Source of the DNA: Dama dama
Taxonomy: Eukaryota; Chordata; Mammalia; Artiodactyla; Cervidae
Direction: 5' to 3'
Length of the DNA stretch: 64,000 nucleotides
NCBI RefSeq assembly: GCF_033118175.1
Contig: NC_083685.1
Location: 126,290,501 to 126,354,500, forward strand
The translations under genes were made by a program, and so were the position numbers. Of the stretch, positions 1 to 10,800 are shown piece after piece. The notes under the pieces are model-generated. The model was given only the letters and a program-made list of their open reading frames with translations, was not told where the DNA came from and searched no databases. How positions within the stretch are numbered: position 1 is the stretch's first letter; each line of letters begins with the position of its first letter.

Positions 1-274
1 GGAGCCCAGGTCCCCTGATTTCCGCCCAGAGCCTCTTCAGCTCTGAGCCTTTATTTTCCCCGCTTTGACCCCGGTCTCTCTCACCTCCCTGTGTCTGCTC
101 GCTGCTTCCTGAGGGCTGCAGCCTCTGCCTGGCCGGGCCTGGGCAGCCCAGAGCCTCTTGGGGACCGGCCTGCTTGAGGTTTCCCTCCCATCCCCGCCCT
201 GTCTCCCCATTGAAGGCATATTTCAGAGGCAACAGCGGGATTTACTGTAAATGAGTGACTCCTGCTTGCAACCA

Positions 275-365
275 GGTTTATTCAACAACTGGCAATTCTG
301 AGCGCCTGCTGTGTGCCAGGCGGGGAGATTCCACAGGGAACCTACCGTCGAGAGAGAAAGTAAGA
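275..365 (-). repeat. L2 3'-end fragment (probable)
   Basis: Reads on the plus strand as the reverse complement of an L2 LINE 3' end: a 'tattcaacaa' start followed by 'gagcgcctgctgtgtgccag'. Divergent and short, so the family call is tentative. Confidence 0.45.
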
Positions 366-472
366 GCATCTAGAATGAGCCCCAGGATAGGGGTGCCTCT
401 CGTGGAAGCGGAATAACTCTTCCAAGGGCCTCCTCTGGGCTATGGGCTGCTAACATCCAACTGTCCCACAAC

Positions 473-680
473 GCTGTGTGTGTGTGCTAAGTCGTGTCTG
501 ACTCTCTGCGACCCTGTGGACTGTAGCCCGCCAGGCTCCCCTGTCCATGGGATCTTCCAGGCGAGGATACTGTAGCGGGTTGCCATTTCCTTCTCCAGGG
601 GATCTTCCCACCCAGGAATTGAACCTGTGTCTCCTGTGTCGGTAGGCAGATTCTTTACCACTGAACCACCTGGGAAGCTC
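473..680 (-). repeat. Bov-tA SINE, near full length
   Basis: Minus-strand copy. On the plus strand one reads the Bov-A part first ('gtcgtgtctgactctctgcg', 'ctgtagcccgccaggctcc') and then the tRNA-derived head with the inverted B-box region and the end 'accacctgggaagctc'. Bov-tA is a tRNA-headed SINE whose 3' half comes from the BovB LINE and which BovB enzymes mobilise. Confidence 0.93.
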
Positions 681-1249
681 AGTGATGCTCAAAGATGCTG
701 AAAGATACTCAGTCTCCGGATCCACTCTCCATCTCTCTCCATCTGCTCTGAGCCCCGGAGACAGTCGCATCAGCTCACTTGACTCAGGCCGCTGGACAGG
801 TGTTGCGGAAGGCTGGGGCTGTGACGGGGAGAGAGCGGAGGGGTGGCCCCCGCCCTCTCCCCGTCACAGGTGGGTCCTCTCTCCAAGACCCCGCCCCTGT
901 GCGCAGGTCCTCTCCCCCGGCGGGGTGACAGGCTACACATACCTGCTGCGGCTCCAGGACCGTCCCTGCCCTTGGGGTTTCTGTAACCTTGCCCCCATCT
1001 GGGTAAAGCGTCCCTTCCATCTTCACGGACAGATGCTCTGTGCTGTCTCCATGGGCTGAGAAGGGCCCCACCCTTGGTTGGATGTTCCACTGTCATCACC
1101 TTGAAATTCTTCATTCTTTTTGAACAAGGGGCTCTCACTTTCCTTTCACGCCTTGTCCGCAAATGGACGCTTCTGGCCTCTCCATTACGCTCTCCCGGTC
1201 AGCTGGGGAGCACCAGGTCCACTCTACATCAAGCAAACACAGTGGGAAG
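681..1249. other. Single-copy stretch, nothing recognised
   Basis: GC-rich DNA with short overlapping open frames on both strands. No splice-flanked exon, known repeat or strong motif was seen. Confidence 0.5.
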
Positions 1250-1345
1250 GAAGTTCAATAACTTGCCTGAGGCCACACGGCTACTAAGTGGCCGAGCTGG
1301 GATTTGAACCCAGGACCTCTGCCTCCGAAGCCCACGCTCTTTCCA
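1250..1345 (-). repeat. MIR SINE fragment
   Basis: The plus strand reads as inverted MIR core: 'aacttgcctgaggccacac', then 'ctaagtggccgagctgggat', then 'gaacccaggacctctg'. MIR is an ancient tRNA-derived SINE shared by mammals. Confidence 0.7.
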
Positions 1346-2574
1346 GCTCCAGGAGCCCAGAAGACTCGCCTGCCGTGGAAATCTGCAGTATTTTGCATAT
1401 ACACTGATTGTTCCTCCTTTGATGGGAAAGTCATGAGGCTTCCCGGGGTCTCTATCTCTCTGCTCATAATTTGGCCTGTTTTTCTGATTGTTGTGGCCCA
1501 GCCAGGTTCAAAGCCGCCCAGCTGAGCTGAATCTCTAATGCAGCTGCCCTGACCTCCCGGTGATGGACAGACCAGCTCCCCTGTGCTCTGAGCCGGGCTC
1601 ACTCCCAGCCCCTGCCCACCCCCGCCTGCTCCAAGCACAGAGACCTTCACTCCCAGGCTGTGGCCGGGAGCTCTGGCCCTGACGTGACAGACGAGCAGTA
1701 GAAATTTGGAAGGGGCTGAATGTTCTCGCCAGCTGCCTCTAATTTTATTTCGAAGGGATGAAGGAGAAATGGGAGCACTGGTGAACAGGAGATATTTCCC
1801 CTGATGGAGACAAGCAGAGAGTCAAGATAAATGGAGGCTTCTTTCGGGTCCTCATCAGACCACCAAACTCCGTTTTCTTGGCAGGTGAATCCCTGCCTGG
1901 GGGGCCTGGGGCAAGTTGCAGAGGCGGGCCCCTTGGTTCTGCTGCTAATCAGATACCCCTAGGACGCTGGCGTCTGCAAGGGGGAATTTCACGTTCTGTC
2001 TTTGGTCCTGGCCATTTCAGCCAGCCTCAGTGCCTTGGAGCCCACCTGGACCATGGAGATAAAGAGGAGGGACATTGAGTCTGGAATCCGACGAGGCAAG
2101 TTTATTTGCTCATCCATTTCTTGCAACTGTGATGCTGAGTCCAGTAAGACGGGTCCTGCTTGAACACTTGTACACGGACTCTACTGCCTCCCAGCTGGAT
2201 GAACTTGCACCAGTTCCCAGAGCTTCTTGGGGGCACAGGGAAAGTCAATCCAGTCCTCAGCATAGATGTGAGCCTCAGAGTCTGTATAGATAAAGTGCCT
2301 CACCCCAGATCTGGCTTCAAATACACGAGACTCCAAATATACAAGAACTGCAATAGTTCTTTGGACTGGGGACATGGCTCAGGCAGGGGAAATGTGTCCC
2401 AAGTTTGCACTCAGTTTATAAACACGCAGAGACTGGGCGTGGGGAGGTGGGAAGCTGGAGATGCCCGGTGCCCCGGAAGCACAATTCGAAGGAAAGCACC
2501 CCGGTGCCTGCCTCTCAGCCTCATCTTCCAGCTGCCCGTTTGCAGCTCCACGGCGGACCCCCTCTCCTTCCTCC
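1346..2574. other. Single-copy stretch
   Basis: No gene seen. Around 1,735-1,850 the base composition becomes AT-leaning ('aattttatttcgaaggga') and could be a weak conserved element. At 2,240-2,310 there is faint MIR/L2 resemblance, too poor to call. Confidence 0.4.
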
Positions 2575-2790
2575 CTCGTTATTTAAAGTCGGAGGGGTGT
2601 ATAAATCAACCAAAATAATTCGTGAGAATCATTAGGCAGCATCTTTTACCGGCAGCATTAAATTAAAAACAGCGCAAAACTGCGGCTTTTTAAAATGCAT
2701 CAGCTCAGCTTCCTCCCTCCTGCCTGCTGTAATCGAAGGCTGCTGGGATCTAATGAAATGAAATTAGCATCTCCAGTCTCCCTCTGGCTA
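2575..2790. promoter_or_regulatory. Candidate conserved non-coding element
   Basis: An AT-rich island with no repeat signature sits in GC-rich DNA. It holds many homeodomain-type cores (aaaataattcg, cattaaattaaaaac, tctaatgaaatgaaattagc) and a TTTTTAAAATGCAT stretch near 2,688-2,700. Conservation itself is inferred from composition and not measured. Confidence 0.4.
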
Positions 2791-2959
2791 CCGGGTACGT
2801 GAAAATGTGGTGTCTTTACAACGGGGAGCTGAAGGCAGAAGACAGAAACACAAGTGGGGGGGTCCCCCTTCTCTCCCAGCCCCTCTTTCTGTGCTGCCCA
2901 CCTGTCTGCCCTTCCTTCCAGAGTCCCTGCATGGCTGGGGACGCAGTGGACCAGTTGGT

Positions 2960-3154
2960 GTTGAGCAGCTTTGATTGTGTCTGACTCTTTTGTGATTCCC
3001 TGGACTGTAGCCCGCCAGGCGCCTATGTCCGTGGAGTTCTCCAGGCAGGAATACTGGAGTGGGTTGCCATGTCCTTCTCCAGGGGATCTTCCCAACCCAG
3101 GGGTCAAACCCAGGTCTCCTGCATTGGCAGGCGGATTCTTTACCAGGGAAGCCA
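2960..3154 (-). repeat. Bov-tA SINE
   Basis: Minus-strand copy with the Bov-A core ('ctggactgtagcccgccagg') and the inverted tRNA head ('tcctgcattggcaggcggat'). A few bases are missing at the head end, before 'accagggaagcc'. Confidence 0.93.
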
Positions 3155-3371
3155 GAGGGGCCTGGAAGGAGCAAAGTGTTCTGTTTGTTCATTTTCGTTT
3201 TCAGGATCTGTGTAGACACAGGGCAGCCTGGCGGTATTCCCTCGGGCTAGCCCCATCACGGGTCTCCTGCCAAAGGCACAGCAAGACTGTTTCCATCCTA
3301 ACCCCTCACTCACTGCACCGCCCTGCTACCTGGGTGCCTCTAACCTGATATCCCCACTCACATCCCGGTGC

Positions 3372-3596
3372 ACCACAACTAGTGAGAGTGTGCTCTAGAA
3401 CCCGGAGCCGCAACTACTGAGCTCATGAGCTGCAACTCCTGACACCCGAGCTCTAGGGCGCATGCTCTGCAACAAGAGAAGACACCACGATGAGAAGCCT
3501 GAGCACCACAGTAGAGAAAAGCCTGCGGGCAGCAACGAAGACCCAGCACAGCCAAAATAAATAAACGCATAAAGTTATATTTAAAAAAGAAAGGAA
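3372..3596 (+). repeat. CHR-1 type SINE, head missing
   Basis: Plus-strand 3' part of the long tRNA-Glu SINE: 'gccgcaactactgagctcat', 'caacaagagaagacaccac', 'gcaacgaagacccagcacag', then an A-rich tail to about 3,596. The tRNA-like 5' head is absent, so the copy is 5' truncated. Confidence 0.85.
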
Positions 3597-3839
3597 AATG
3601 CCTCCTGGGTCTCAAGCACCCTGCAAGAGGGGTGGGGGTGCTGCCGCCCTGATCGAGAACCATTGACGCCCTCTCTCTCTCCTCCAGCTACTCTCGCCTT
3701 AATTCCGACTTTTCTAAAACAGAAGCTGATCATTTCAGCCCTTAGAAACATTCACTGACTCCCAGAGTCATAATTCTGTCTTACGGTCACTGCACAGAGG
3801 GTGTATCTGCACTGGTGGGGGTGGGAAGAGGGGAGGGGG

Positions 3840-4172
3840 TGTCGGGGTCTGTGGCGGGTTGGAAAAGAATTTCCAGACACAGAGTATTTCAGAATAGAGT
3901 TTATTGGAGTGGGAGATGCTGTTAGAACAGTGGGCCATCTCAAGGGAGAGTCGATGCCTTTCGTGGGCTAGTAGGCAATTTTTATAGCCTCAAGACAAAG
4001 AAAATTCCTGCTGGAAGTCTGGCATTGGTTAGGGTGCTACGGGTGGATATTTTATCTAGCATGGAGTCAGGGGATGGGGCTGGTTTAGGTTTGGGGGCTC
4101 ATGGCAACAGTTGCTATGGGGCTTGGTCAGTTCTGGAGATTTTTGTCCTGTTACCTCGGTACAGGGCTCCAC
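3840..4172 (-). mobile_element. Solo LTR of an endogenous retrovirus
   Basis: Read on the minus strand, this stretch starts TGTGGAGCCCTGTACC, contains a TATA-like 'ctataaaaattg' and a polyadenylation signal 'ccaataaactc' followed by a U5-like end in CCCGACA. The signals are in LTR order with TG...CA ends. No internal gag/pol/env sequence lies on either side, so it is a solo LTR. The 5' limit could lie as far as about 4,330, and no clear target duplication was found. Confidence 0.72.
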
Positions 4173-5084
4173 ACCTCTGGCCTTGGCATAGGGCTCCATG
4201 GGGTGATGGACGAGGTACCCCTCCTTCATAGGGGTTACCCACCTGTGACCTACAGTCTTCCTCCCCTGAGCCACAGACTGTCAGCCTCCTGGCCTCACCT
4301 GTGTGGTGTCCCCGCCCACCTGTGATCGCCAGAAAATAAAGTACTGACTCCTTAGCCCGGCACCTCTATGGCAGAGTTGCAGCTCCTGCCCCAGCCCTTG
4401 ACTCTGCTCTCCCCGGCCGAGCCCTTGGGGCTGCCCTGCTCTGCTGGTGTCTCTGCCTGACAGATCCTACTTGTGGACTGAGCTCTAGGGAATCATTCCT
4501 GCATCACAAGGGGGGTCTGAACATTCTGCCATCACCCAGCATGACCCCATATCCAGAGGAAGAGCTGAGATTCACAGGGAGCTGAGGCAGAGAAGGGAGT
4601 GGCTCGCCCCACCCTCGGGGCCCACACTCTGGAAGTTTCTTAAAGTTACTCATTCACCCTGCAGTTCATTGTTAGCATCTCCATCACCCGTCTGTGCTCT
4701 GAGTCCCCGTCTCTGACCAGGGAAGGAGGAGCACCCTGGCAGGTGCAGACAGAGAAGGAGAGGCATTAACGCCCAGGTCAAGCCCCCTGCCGGGGGGAGG
4801 GAGTAAGCTACTCCATTACCTTTCAGCAGGACACTTACAAGGCACGGCAGACTCGGAGTGGTGGGCTTTGATCAGCCTTCCAGATTATGTCCTGACTGTT
4901 GAAGTCCTTCTCCAGATCCCGGCTCTTGGCTCAGCCCCCTTCCCGGGCATCCCACGTTGCCCGCATTCTGCCCCGCCTCCCCCGCTCCCCCCGCATCCCA
5001 GACCTGCCCGGAGGCCTGGATCACAGCAGCCGCCTGCTCAGAGTGCTTGATGGCTGTGTTGTGAGCCGGAAGGGCTGGTTGTGA
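4173..5084. other. Single-copy stretch
   Basis: Continuation of the LTR up to about 4,330 is possible. Beyond that I see no repeat, exon or motif that I can support. Confidence 0.4.
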
Positions 5085-5215
5085 AAGTGTACTCAGTCAA
5101 AGCTGTGTTTATAGACACAAGAGCCGGCGTCTTTTTATTATGCATAATCGCACGCTCCTTAATGTACAGGCATTACGAGCCATTTTTCCTCCCCCTGGTG
5201 AAGTGGCAGTGCGGG
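5085..5215. promoter_or_regulatory. Candidate CNE with 12-bp palindrome
   Basis: AT-leaning, repeat-free stretch carrying the perfect palindrome ATTATGCATAAT at 5,137-5,148, which resembles a dimeric POU-homeodomain site, and nearby 'ccttaatgtacaggcattac'. Function is inferred from motif content only. Confidence 0.4.
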
Positions 5216-5601
5216 TGGGTATGTGTTTGGGTGGATGGGGGGCTGCCCTCCTCTCCTGGACTTGGAGAGCTCTGAGCCCAGAGCTCCGTGGGTCCAGCTG
5301 ATGGGTGGTGTGACGAGCCCTCTAACTGAGAAAGCTAATTCTTCCGAGGGGATGTGGGGAAATGAGACACAGCAGTGCCCACGTGGAAACTGCAGATCAG
5401 AATGCTAAGCCCCGTGTCTCTCCCTCTTTGTCTTGGAGCCGCAGCCTCAGATCTGCACATCTATGCTCCTCCTGGAATGAAAATGGTCCATTCTTCTTGA
5501 AAAGCATTTTCAGGATCTTCTCTCTAAACTTCACAAACTTGACGCTAAAGCTTGACATAGTCATTTACTATACCCCTATCATTAGAGTTTAGATGGCTTT
5601 T

Positions 5602-5738
5602 AAAAAATTTTTTTAATTAAAAAAATTTTTTAGCCATGCTGCAGGCATGTGGGATCTAGTTCCCTGACTAGGGATTGAACCTGTGCCCCTTGCATTGGAG
5701 AAATGGCATCTTAACCACTGGATCACCAGAGAAGTCCC
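5602..5738 (-). repeat. CHR-2 type tRNA-Glu SINE
   Basis: The plus strand shows the T-rich inverted tail, then 'ttagccatgctgcaggcatg', 'ctagttccctgactaggga' and the inverted head ending 'ccagagaagtccc'. It is a short CHR copy in minus orientation. Confidence 0.9.
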
Positions 5739-5750
5739 TAGGTGACTTTT

Positions 5751-5797
5751 TTGATGATGATGATGATGATAGTAATATTATTATTATTACTATTAAT
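5751..5797 (+). repeat. (GAT)n/(ATT)n microsatellite
   Basis: Five or more gat units run directly into a series of att units. The two adjacent trinucleotide tracts directly follow the preceding SINE. Confidence 0.9.
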
Positions 5798-5817
5798 GAA
5801 AGCTTTTTGTTTGTACA

Positions 5818-6345
5818 GTACAACAGTGATGAAGAGCAAGGCCTGCAGGGTCGAACGACCTGGGTTCACATTCAGACTTCACCATGTATTTGAAGAGCTA
5901 CCTGGTGGCTCAGACAGGAAAGAATCTGCCTGCAATGCAGGGGACCTGGGTTTGGTCCCTGGGTTGGGAAGATCCCTTGGAGAAGATAATGGCTACCCAC
6001 TTCAGTATTCTTGCCTGGAAAAGATGCTGCTGCTAGGAAAGATTGAAGGCAGGAGGAGAAGGAGATGGCAGAGGATGAGATGGTTGGATGGCATCACTGA
6101 CTCAGTGGACATGAGTCTGAGCAAATTCCGGGAGATGGTGAAGGACAGGGAAGCCTGGTGTGTTGTGGTCCATGGGGTTGCCAAGAGCTGGACACAACAG
6201 CAACCATATATTTATTGGCTGTGTGACTTTGGGTTTGCCACTTAACCTGTCTGAGTCACAGTCTCCTCATTGGCAAAATAGGAACATTAGTTCCTATATC
6301 ATGCAAAGCACCTGATCCTGTGCCTGGCTCATAGGAAATGCTCTG
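5818..6345 (+). repeat. MIR split by a SINE insertion
   Basis: The left part (5,818-5,891) has the MIR tRNA-like start 'aacgacctgggttcacattc'. The right part (6,203-6,345) resumes with 'ggctgtgtgactttgggttt' and 'cctgtgcctggctcatagga'. The two halves are collinear once the insert at 5,892-6,202 is removed. Confidence 0.7.
5892..6202 (+). repeat. Chimeric SINE: Bov-tA head plus BovB 3' end
   Basis: A tRNA-derived Bov-tA head with its spacer (5,892-6,019, up to 'cagtattcttgcctgg') is joined to a longer BovB 3' segment (from about 6,020: 'gctaggaaagattgaaggca' to 'ctggacacaacagca') in place of the usual Bov-A core. One duplication flanks the whole unit: ACCATGTATTT at 5,881-5,891 and ACCATATATTT at 6,203-6,213. 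This argues for insertion as a single molecule. Confidence 0.82.
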
Positions 6346-6543
6346 GAAATGATAATTTGGCTACAACTTTGATTCCCCACATTCTCCCAAACACAGGAAA
6401 TACTTGCCCAATGGTTCAGTGAGTAGTAGTTTACTATTTAAAGATGTTTTTATTTCCACCATCCCATGTGATTCTCTAAACAACCTGTGGCCTGGGCAGG
6501 CCTGCTACCAGCTCCTGTTTCAGGAATAAGAAAGCCAAGTCTC

Positions 6544-6650
6544 CATGGATATTTGTATACATGTGGCTGAGTCCCTTCACTTTTCACCTGAAATTACCAC
6601 AACATTGTTAATCAGCTATACCCCAATACAAAATAAAAAGTTTAAAGTTT
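6544..6650 (+). repeat. Ruminant L1 3' end
   Basis: Plus-strand L1 terminal sequence: 'catgtggctgagtcccttca', 'accacaacattgttaatcag', 'ataccccaatacaaaataaa', then an A-rich tail. Confidence 0.75.
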
Positions 6651-6810
6651 GAAAAAAATGTATAAAATTGAGTCTCAGAAAATTCAGGTGTCTTGTCTGA
6701 GCTTGACTAGGAAGTTGGCCGCAGAGCCCAAACCTAATGCCCTGTTTAATAGGCCATTTGTCACTTTAATGTCAGTGCTAGTTGTTTGATCCTCCCTCCA
6801 GTTGCAGTGA

Positions 6811-7067
6811 GCAGGGGCCACTCTAGCTGTGGATCGTGGACTTCTCATTGTGGTGGCGTCTCTTGTTGCAGAGCACACTCTCTGGGGCGAGCGGGCTTCA
6901 CCGGCTATGGCTCCTGGACTCCAGAGCACACGCTCAATAGTTGTGGCACGTGGGCTTAGTTGCTCAGAGGAATGCGGCATGTGGAATATCTCCAGATCTG
7001 ACGTTGAACCCGTGTCTCCTGCGTTGGCAGGTGATTTCTTTACCACTGAGCCACCAGGAAAACCCTG
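6811..7067 (-). repeat. CHR-1 type SINE
   Basis: Minus-strand long tRNA-Glu SINE. The plus strand shows 'cttctcattgtggtggcgtc', 'caatagttgtggcacgtggg' and the inverted head 'tgcgttggcaggtgatttct' ending 'ccaccaggaaaaccc'. Confidence 0.85.
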
Positions 7068-7437
7068 TTCCCCAGCTTTTAAACAGAGAGCATGCTAGAG
7101 CTCTGTGGTGTTATGAAAATCCTCCCTCTTCTCCCTTCCCGCAAAGCCTGCTTCCGTCACAAAGCCCTCCTGGGGTGAAGCTGTCAACCCACTCTTGAGA
7201 GCCCCTCTTCTGGTGGCCTCCTTCTGCAGTCAGGAGGGACTTGGGGAGACTGAGGAAACACACTGAGCCAGCCAGATTGACGCTGAGATGGAACTTCCCC
7301 TGGAAGAAGTAGAACTGTCTTAGGGGCCAGATACGTGCCCACGTGCCTGCTTGGAACTCCGATTAGAAGCATGGCCAGGTGTCCGGGTTGACTGAAAGAA
7401 ACTGCAGAATGTAAGGGACTCTGTCTGTGTCTGTGTG

Positions 7438-7655
7438 TCCGCAGTCACTCAACTGTGTCTGACTCTGCAACCATGGACTGTAGCCCACCAGGCTCCTCTG
7501 TCCGTGGAATTTCCCAGGCAAGAATACTAGAGTGGGTTGCCATTTCCTCCTCCAGGGGATCTTCCCAACCCAGGGATTGAGCCCACATCTCTTATGCCTC
7601 CTGCATTGGCAGTTGGATTTTTTTTTTTTTTTAACCACTGCACCACCTGGGAAAC
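7438..7655 (-). repeat. Bov-tA SINE with internal T-tract
   Basis: Minus-strand Bov-tA with the core 'ggactgtagcccaccaggct' and inverted head. A run of about 15 T at 7,618-7,632 interrupts the head region, probably a slippage expansion of the normal 'attctttacc'. Confidence 0.93.
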
Positions 7656-7689
7656 CTGTAAGGGGCTTTAGAGAGCCTCTGTTTGAACC

Positions 7690-7756
7690 ACCTTATTTTA
7701 GAGATTAGGAAAAGAAATTTCAGAGAGGTCGAGGTCTCGTCCAAGGTCGTTTAGCC
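7690..7756 (-). repeat. MIR remnant (weak)
   Basis: 'agagaggtcgaggtctcgtc' followed by 'caaggtcg' resembles the inverted MIR core. Too short and diverged for a firm call. Confidence 0.35.
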
Positions 7757-8524
7757 GTTCTCTGCAGAGTCGGGCCATAAAGAGCTCAGTGAACGGGAGA
7801 CCACTTGTCCCCACCCCCACCTCCCAGGTCCAGGGTCGGAACTGCTGAGACACAGACGGAAACCGATTCTGAAACAACTTGGGTTTTGCTGCCTGAGGTC
7901 GAATGAAGAACTCGTCAAGGGGTAATGGCTTCGTAATGCAGGCGCTAAAGTAATGGAAGTGAGAGGCAAGATCACCTCCTGCATCTAAATCTCTGGGGGA
8001 CCGCTGGCGGGGAGAAGGGGGGAGACGGACAGAATGGGGGCCTCGTTGTCCCTGAAACAAATCCAGAGAGATGTGCTGGGAGCTAATCACATCTACCACG
8101 AGGTGGGGGAGGAATGCTCTTCCGGTGGCAAATCTCTCCATGACCAGGGACGGTTCCTTTGCCGTCAGTTTGGGGGCTCACCCAGGTCATGGCTCAGGCG
8201 CTTGGCGTCTCCCCGGCTCCTCAGCTCTGAGGCTGGTCCCTGGCGCTGTGCAGGGAGCTGGGAGGCTCTGAAGCGCCCCGTGCCCCACTCCCAGCTGTGA
8301 CAGCCCCACTCAGGGAAGTCACCAAACCCCTAGAACAGCCAGATTAAGCAAATGAAAACACAGGATGCCCAGGGAAGTTTCAAAAACAGCTCCAGCTGCC
8401 CACACCAGCATAACAGGGTTAGAAAGTCATGACCCAGCCCCAGGGCTGTCTGCCTCCTCCGCTCACCTCCCAGACCTTGACCCCAGCTCACCAGCCAAAG
8501 CCAGCCACTCACAGGAGGGGGCTG
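7757..8524. other. Single-copy stretch
   Basis: GC-rich DNA without recognisable repeats or exon signals. Long overlapping frames at 7,698-8,141 (minus) and 8,034-8,300 (plus) contradict each other and show no domain. Confidence 0.45.
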
Positions 8525-8760
8525 GAGGGAGGAATTGACAAAGTTAATGGGAGACAGCAAAGGACGGACTTGGACTGAGATTCTCTCATTCAATGAACAA
8601 AGTGCATTAGGAATTGATTTCTCCCCCCTCCTGTTTACCACGGCTTTCCCCCCCGCTCTGGTGCGGGGAAGAAAGGCTTTGCATCAGGATGAGATATTCC
8701 ACAGTGACACTGTAATAGGCCCAGAGAGTTTATTATTATGGGAGCTCAAGCACCACTGAG
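8525..8760. promoter_or_regulatory. Candidate CNE with SOX-like motifs
   Basis: AT-leaning, repeat-free DNA with ACAAAG cores in 'attgacaaagttaatggg' and 'atgaacaaagtgcattagg', plus 'ttattattatgggagctc' near the right end. The SOX assignment is by motif only. Confidence 0.35.
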
Positions 8761-9449
8761 TCCCTTGCCCTTGCTTTTCTTCTGTTTGCTTCCTTCTCCT
8801 ACTGACAAACAGAGAGATCAAGTCTTCCTAAGTTGTAGGTCTTGGGGTAGGGGGGATAAGGGTGAGGACGGGGGGAGGGACACTTTTTGGACCAACGATA
8901 AGGGCCTCCTGGCCAGGAGTCTGAGTGGGCGAGGACCATGGACGTCACTTCCCCAGGATCTGGGAAAGGAGAGCTCCTGCCTGCACAAGGTTAGCTGGGA
9001 CAGAGACAGGGAGAGCAGAAGGCTCTGAGAAGGATGAAACAAAATGAACGTTTCCCCAGGAGGGGAAATCCCCAGGAGGATTCTGCAAAACTACAATCCT
9101 ATTTTGTAAATAGAATCATCTTTTTTTTTTTTTTTTTAACCCATTGGAGAGGCGATGGTGAGATGCCTGTCTGTCCAAACGTGTGGATGCAGTAAGTGAT
9201 GCAGGAGATGATGGTCCCAGAGGCTTGTTCCGTTTGTCTTTGAAGCCTGGGATGAGTCAAGGCCCAAACTACTCATCCGCCCATTCAGTTCAGAAATAGA
9301 CCCCAGGGGACAACTGGGATAATACGAAAGAGAACGGATGGCTGCTCTGAATCCTTTCTGAGTTTTCCCCTTTCTAACTAAGGGTCTGGGCTGGTATGCT
9401 TGGGACAGGGGCCGGAACCACCCATATTCATTGCATTTCAAGGTCCTCA
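8761..9449. other. Single-copy stretch with poly-T
   Basis: Mostly unique. A homopolymer T tract lies at 9,121-9,137. No gene or recognisable mobile element was seen. Confidence 0.45.
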
Positions 9450-9644
9450 GGGTCATTGGAAAAGACCCTGATGCTGGGAAAGATTGAAGGCAGGAGGAGA
9501 AGGGGACGATGGAGGATGAGATCATTGGATGGCACCACCGACACAATGGACATGGGTTTGGGTAGGCACCGGGAGCTGGTGATGGACAGGGAGGCCTGGC
9601 ATGCTGCAGTCGTCGGACACGACTGAGCGACTGAACTGAACTGA
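9450..9644 (+). repeat. BovB 3'-end fragment
   Basis: Plus-strand BovB tail: 'cctgatgctgggaaagattg', 'atgagatcattggatggcac', 'cacaatggacatgggtttgg', ending 'gacacgactgagcgactgaa'. It is strongly 5' truncated, as is usual for target-primed LINE insertions. Confidence 0.9.
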
Positions 9645-10069
9645 AGGAAGCTCAGCAAAGCAGCTGACGTCAGTGCCTCATGAAAGCCCAAGAAGGGGAC
9701 AGGCTTTACCTCTGATGAGTGCGGACACTGAAGGATTTTCAGCAGGGGGTGGTGTGATCAGACGTGTGTTCTAGACGCTGTCGATGGCCACATGGGGTAG
9801 GGGGTGGCCAGGACGGCAGGAAGGAAGACCAGGAGGAGATGATGCAGGAACCAGCTCAGAGTGATGGTGGCGGTCTTACCACGTGGAGCCCGAGAGCTGG
9901 GTCTGGATTTCAGGCCTGTCACCCCTCGGAGGACCCTGGCTGGGGCACTGGGTGAGTGACGATGCTGTTCACTGTGGGAGGCAATGCAGAGGAGGAGCCA
10001 GTTTGATGAGTGAGGTACTTGGAACTCAGGCGGGAGGTCCGGATCAAGCAAGTCACTTGGGGAATTTTG
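9645..10069. other. Mostly single-copy stretch
   Basis: Around 9,715-9,860 the phrase 'gcagggggtggtgtgatcag' resembles a common old mammalian repeat, but I cannot name the family with confidence. Nothing else is supported. Confidence 0.35.
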
Positions 10070-10111
10070 TGATATTTAAATCATACCTCAATAAAGTTTT
10101 ATTTTTTTTAA
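10070..10111 (+). repeat. L1 tail remnant
   Basis: 'atacctcaataaagttttat' followed by a T/A-rich run matches the terminal part of old L1 3' UTRs. Only about 40 bp remain. Confidence 0.4.
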
Positions 10112-10195
10112 AGGCAGCTAGGAAGGAAAAGTCACAAGGGTAATAAAACAGGAGTACGTGGAAGATACGATGAAGGAAAGGAGACGATATTAGAT

Positions 10196-10800
10196 GTATT
10201 ACTCAGGACTCTCTGGAGAAACAGAATAGGACACACACAGATATATGTGACAGGAGACTTAAGGGCTTCTCTGGTGGCCCAGTGGTTAAGACTGAGTTTC
10301 CACTGCAGGGGGCACAGGTTCGATTCCTTTTCAGAGAAACCTGCAAGTTCAGTGGTGCGGCCAAAAAAAGAGAAGAGATTTGTAGGCATTGGCTTCTGAG
10401 GTTATGGAAGATGAGAAGTTTCATGACCTGATATGCCATCTGCAGGCTGGTATAATTCAGTCAGTCCCAGATCAAAAGTCTAAGAATTGAGAGCTGTCAT
10501 GTCCAGGGTTGCTGGGGCCAGGGGGCAGGGTGGGAGGGGAGGGAGGGAAGAAGGATGGCCCAGCTCCGGAACAGAGAGAGGGAACCCACCCTTCCTTCAC
10601 TTTGGTCCATTTGGGTCCCCAAAGCCTCGATGATACCTGTCCATACTGGGAAAGGCAGATCGCTTTACTCAGTCTGCTGAACCAAATGTTAATCTCTTTG
10701 AGAAATATCCACACAGACACACCCAGAAATAATGTTTCACCAGCTACTGGGGTACCCCTTCACCCCATCAAGTTGGCACATGAAATGAACCATCACAGAG
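10196..10800 (+). repeat. Ancient interspersed repeat, split by a SINE
   Basis: Phrases typical of one widespread old mammalian repeat occur in order: 'ctctggagaaacagaatagg' before the SINE, 'ggcattggcttctgaggtta' and 'tgccatctgcaggctggtat' after it, and finally 'cagacacacccagaaataat' with 'catcaagttggcacatgaaa'. I believe it is L1-derived but cannot fix the family. A G-rich unique patch interrupts it at about 10,500-10,640. Confidence 0.4.
10262..10378 (+). repeat. CHR-2 type SINE
   Basis: Plus-strand short CHR with head 'gcttctctggtggcccagtg', B-box 'aggttcgattcc' and the end 'gtgcggccaaaaaaag'. It is nested in the older repeat around it. Confidence 0.88.
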
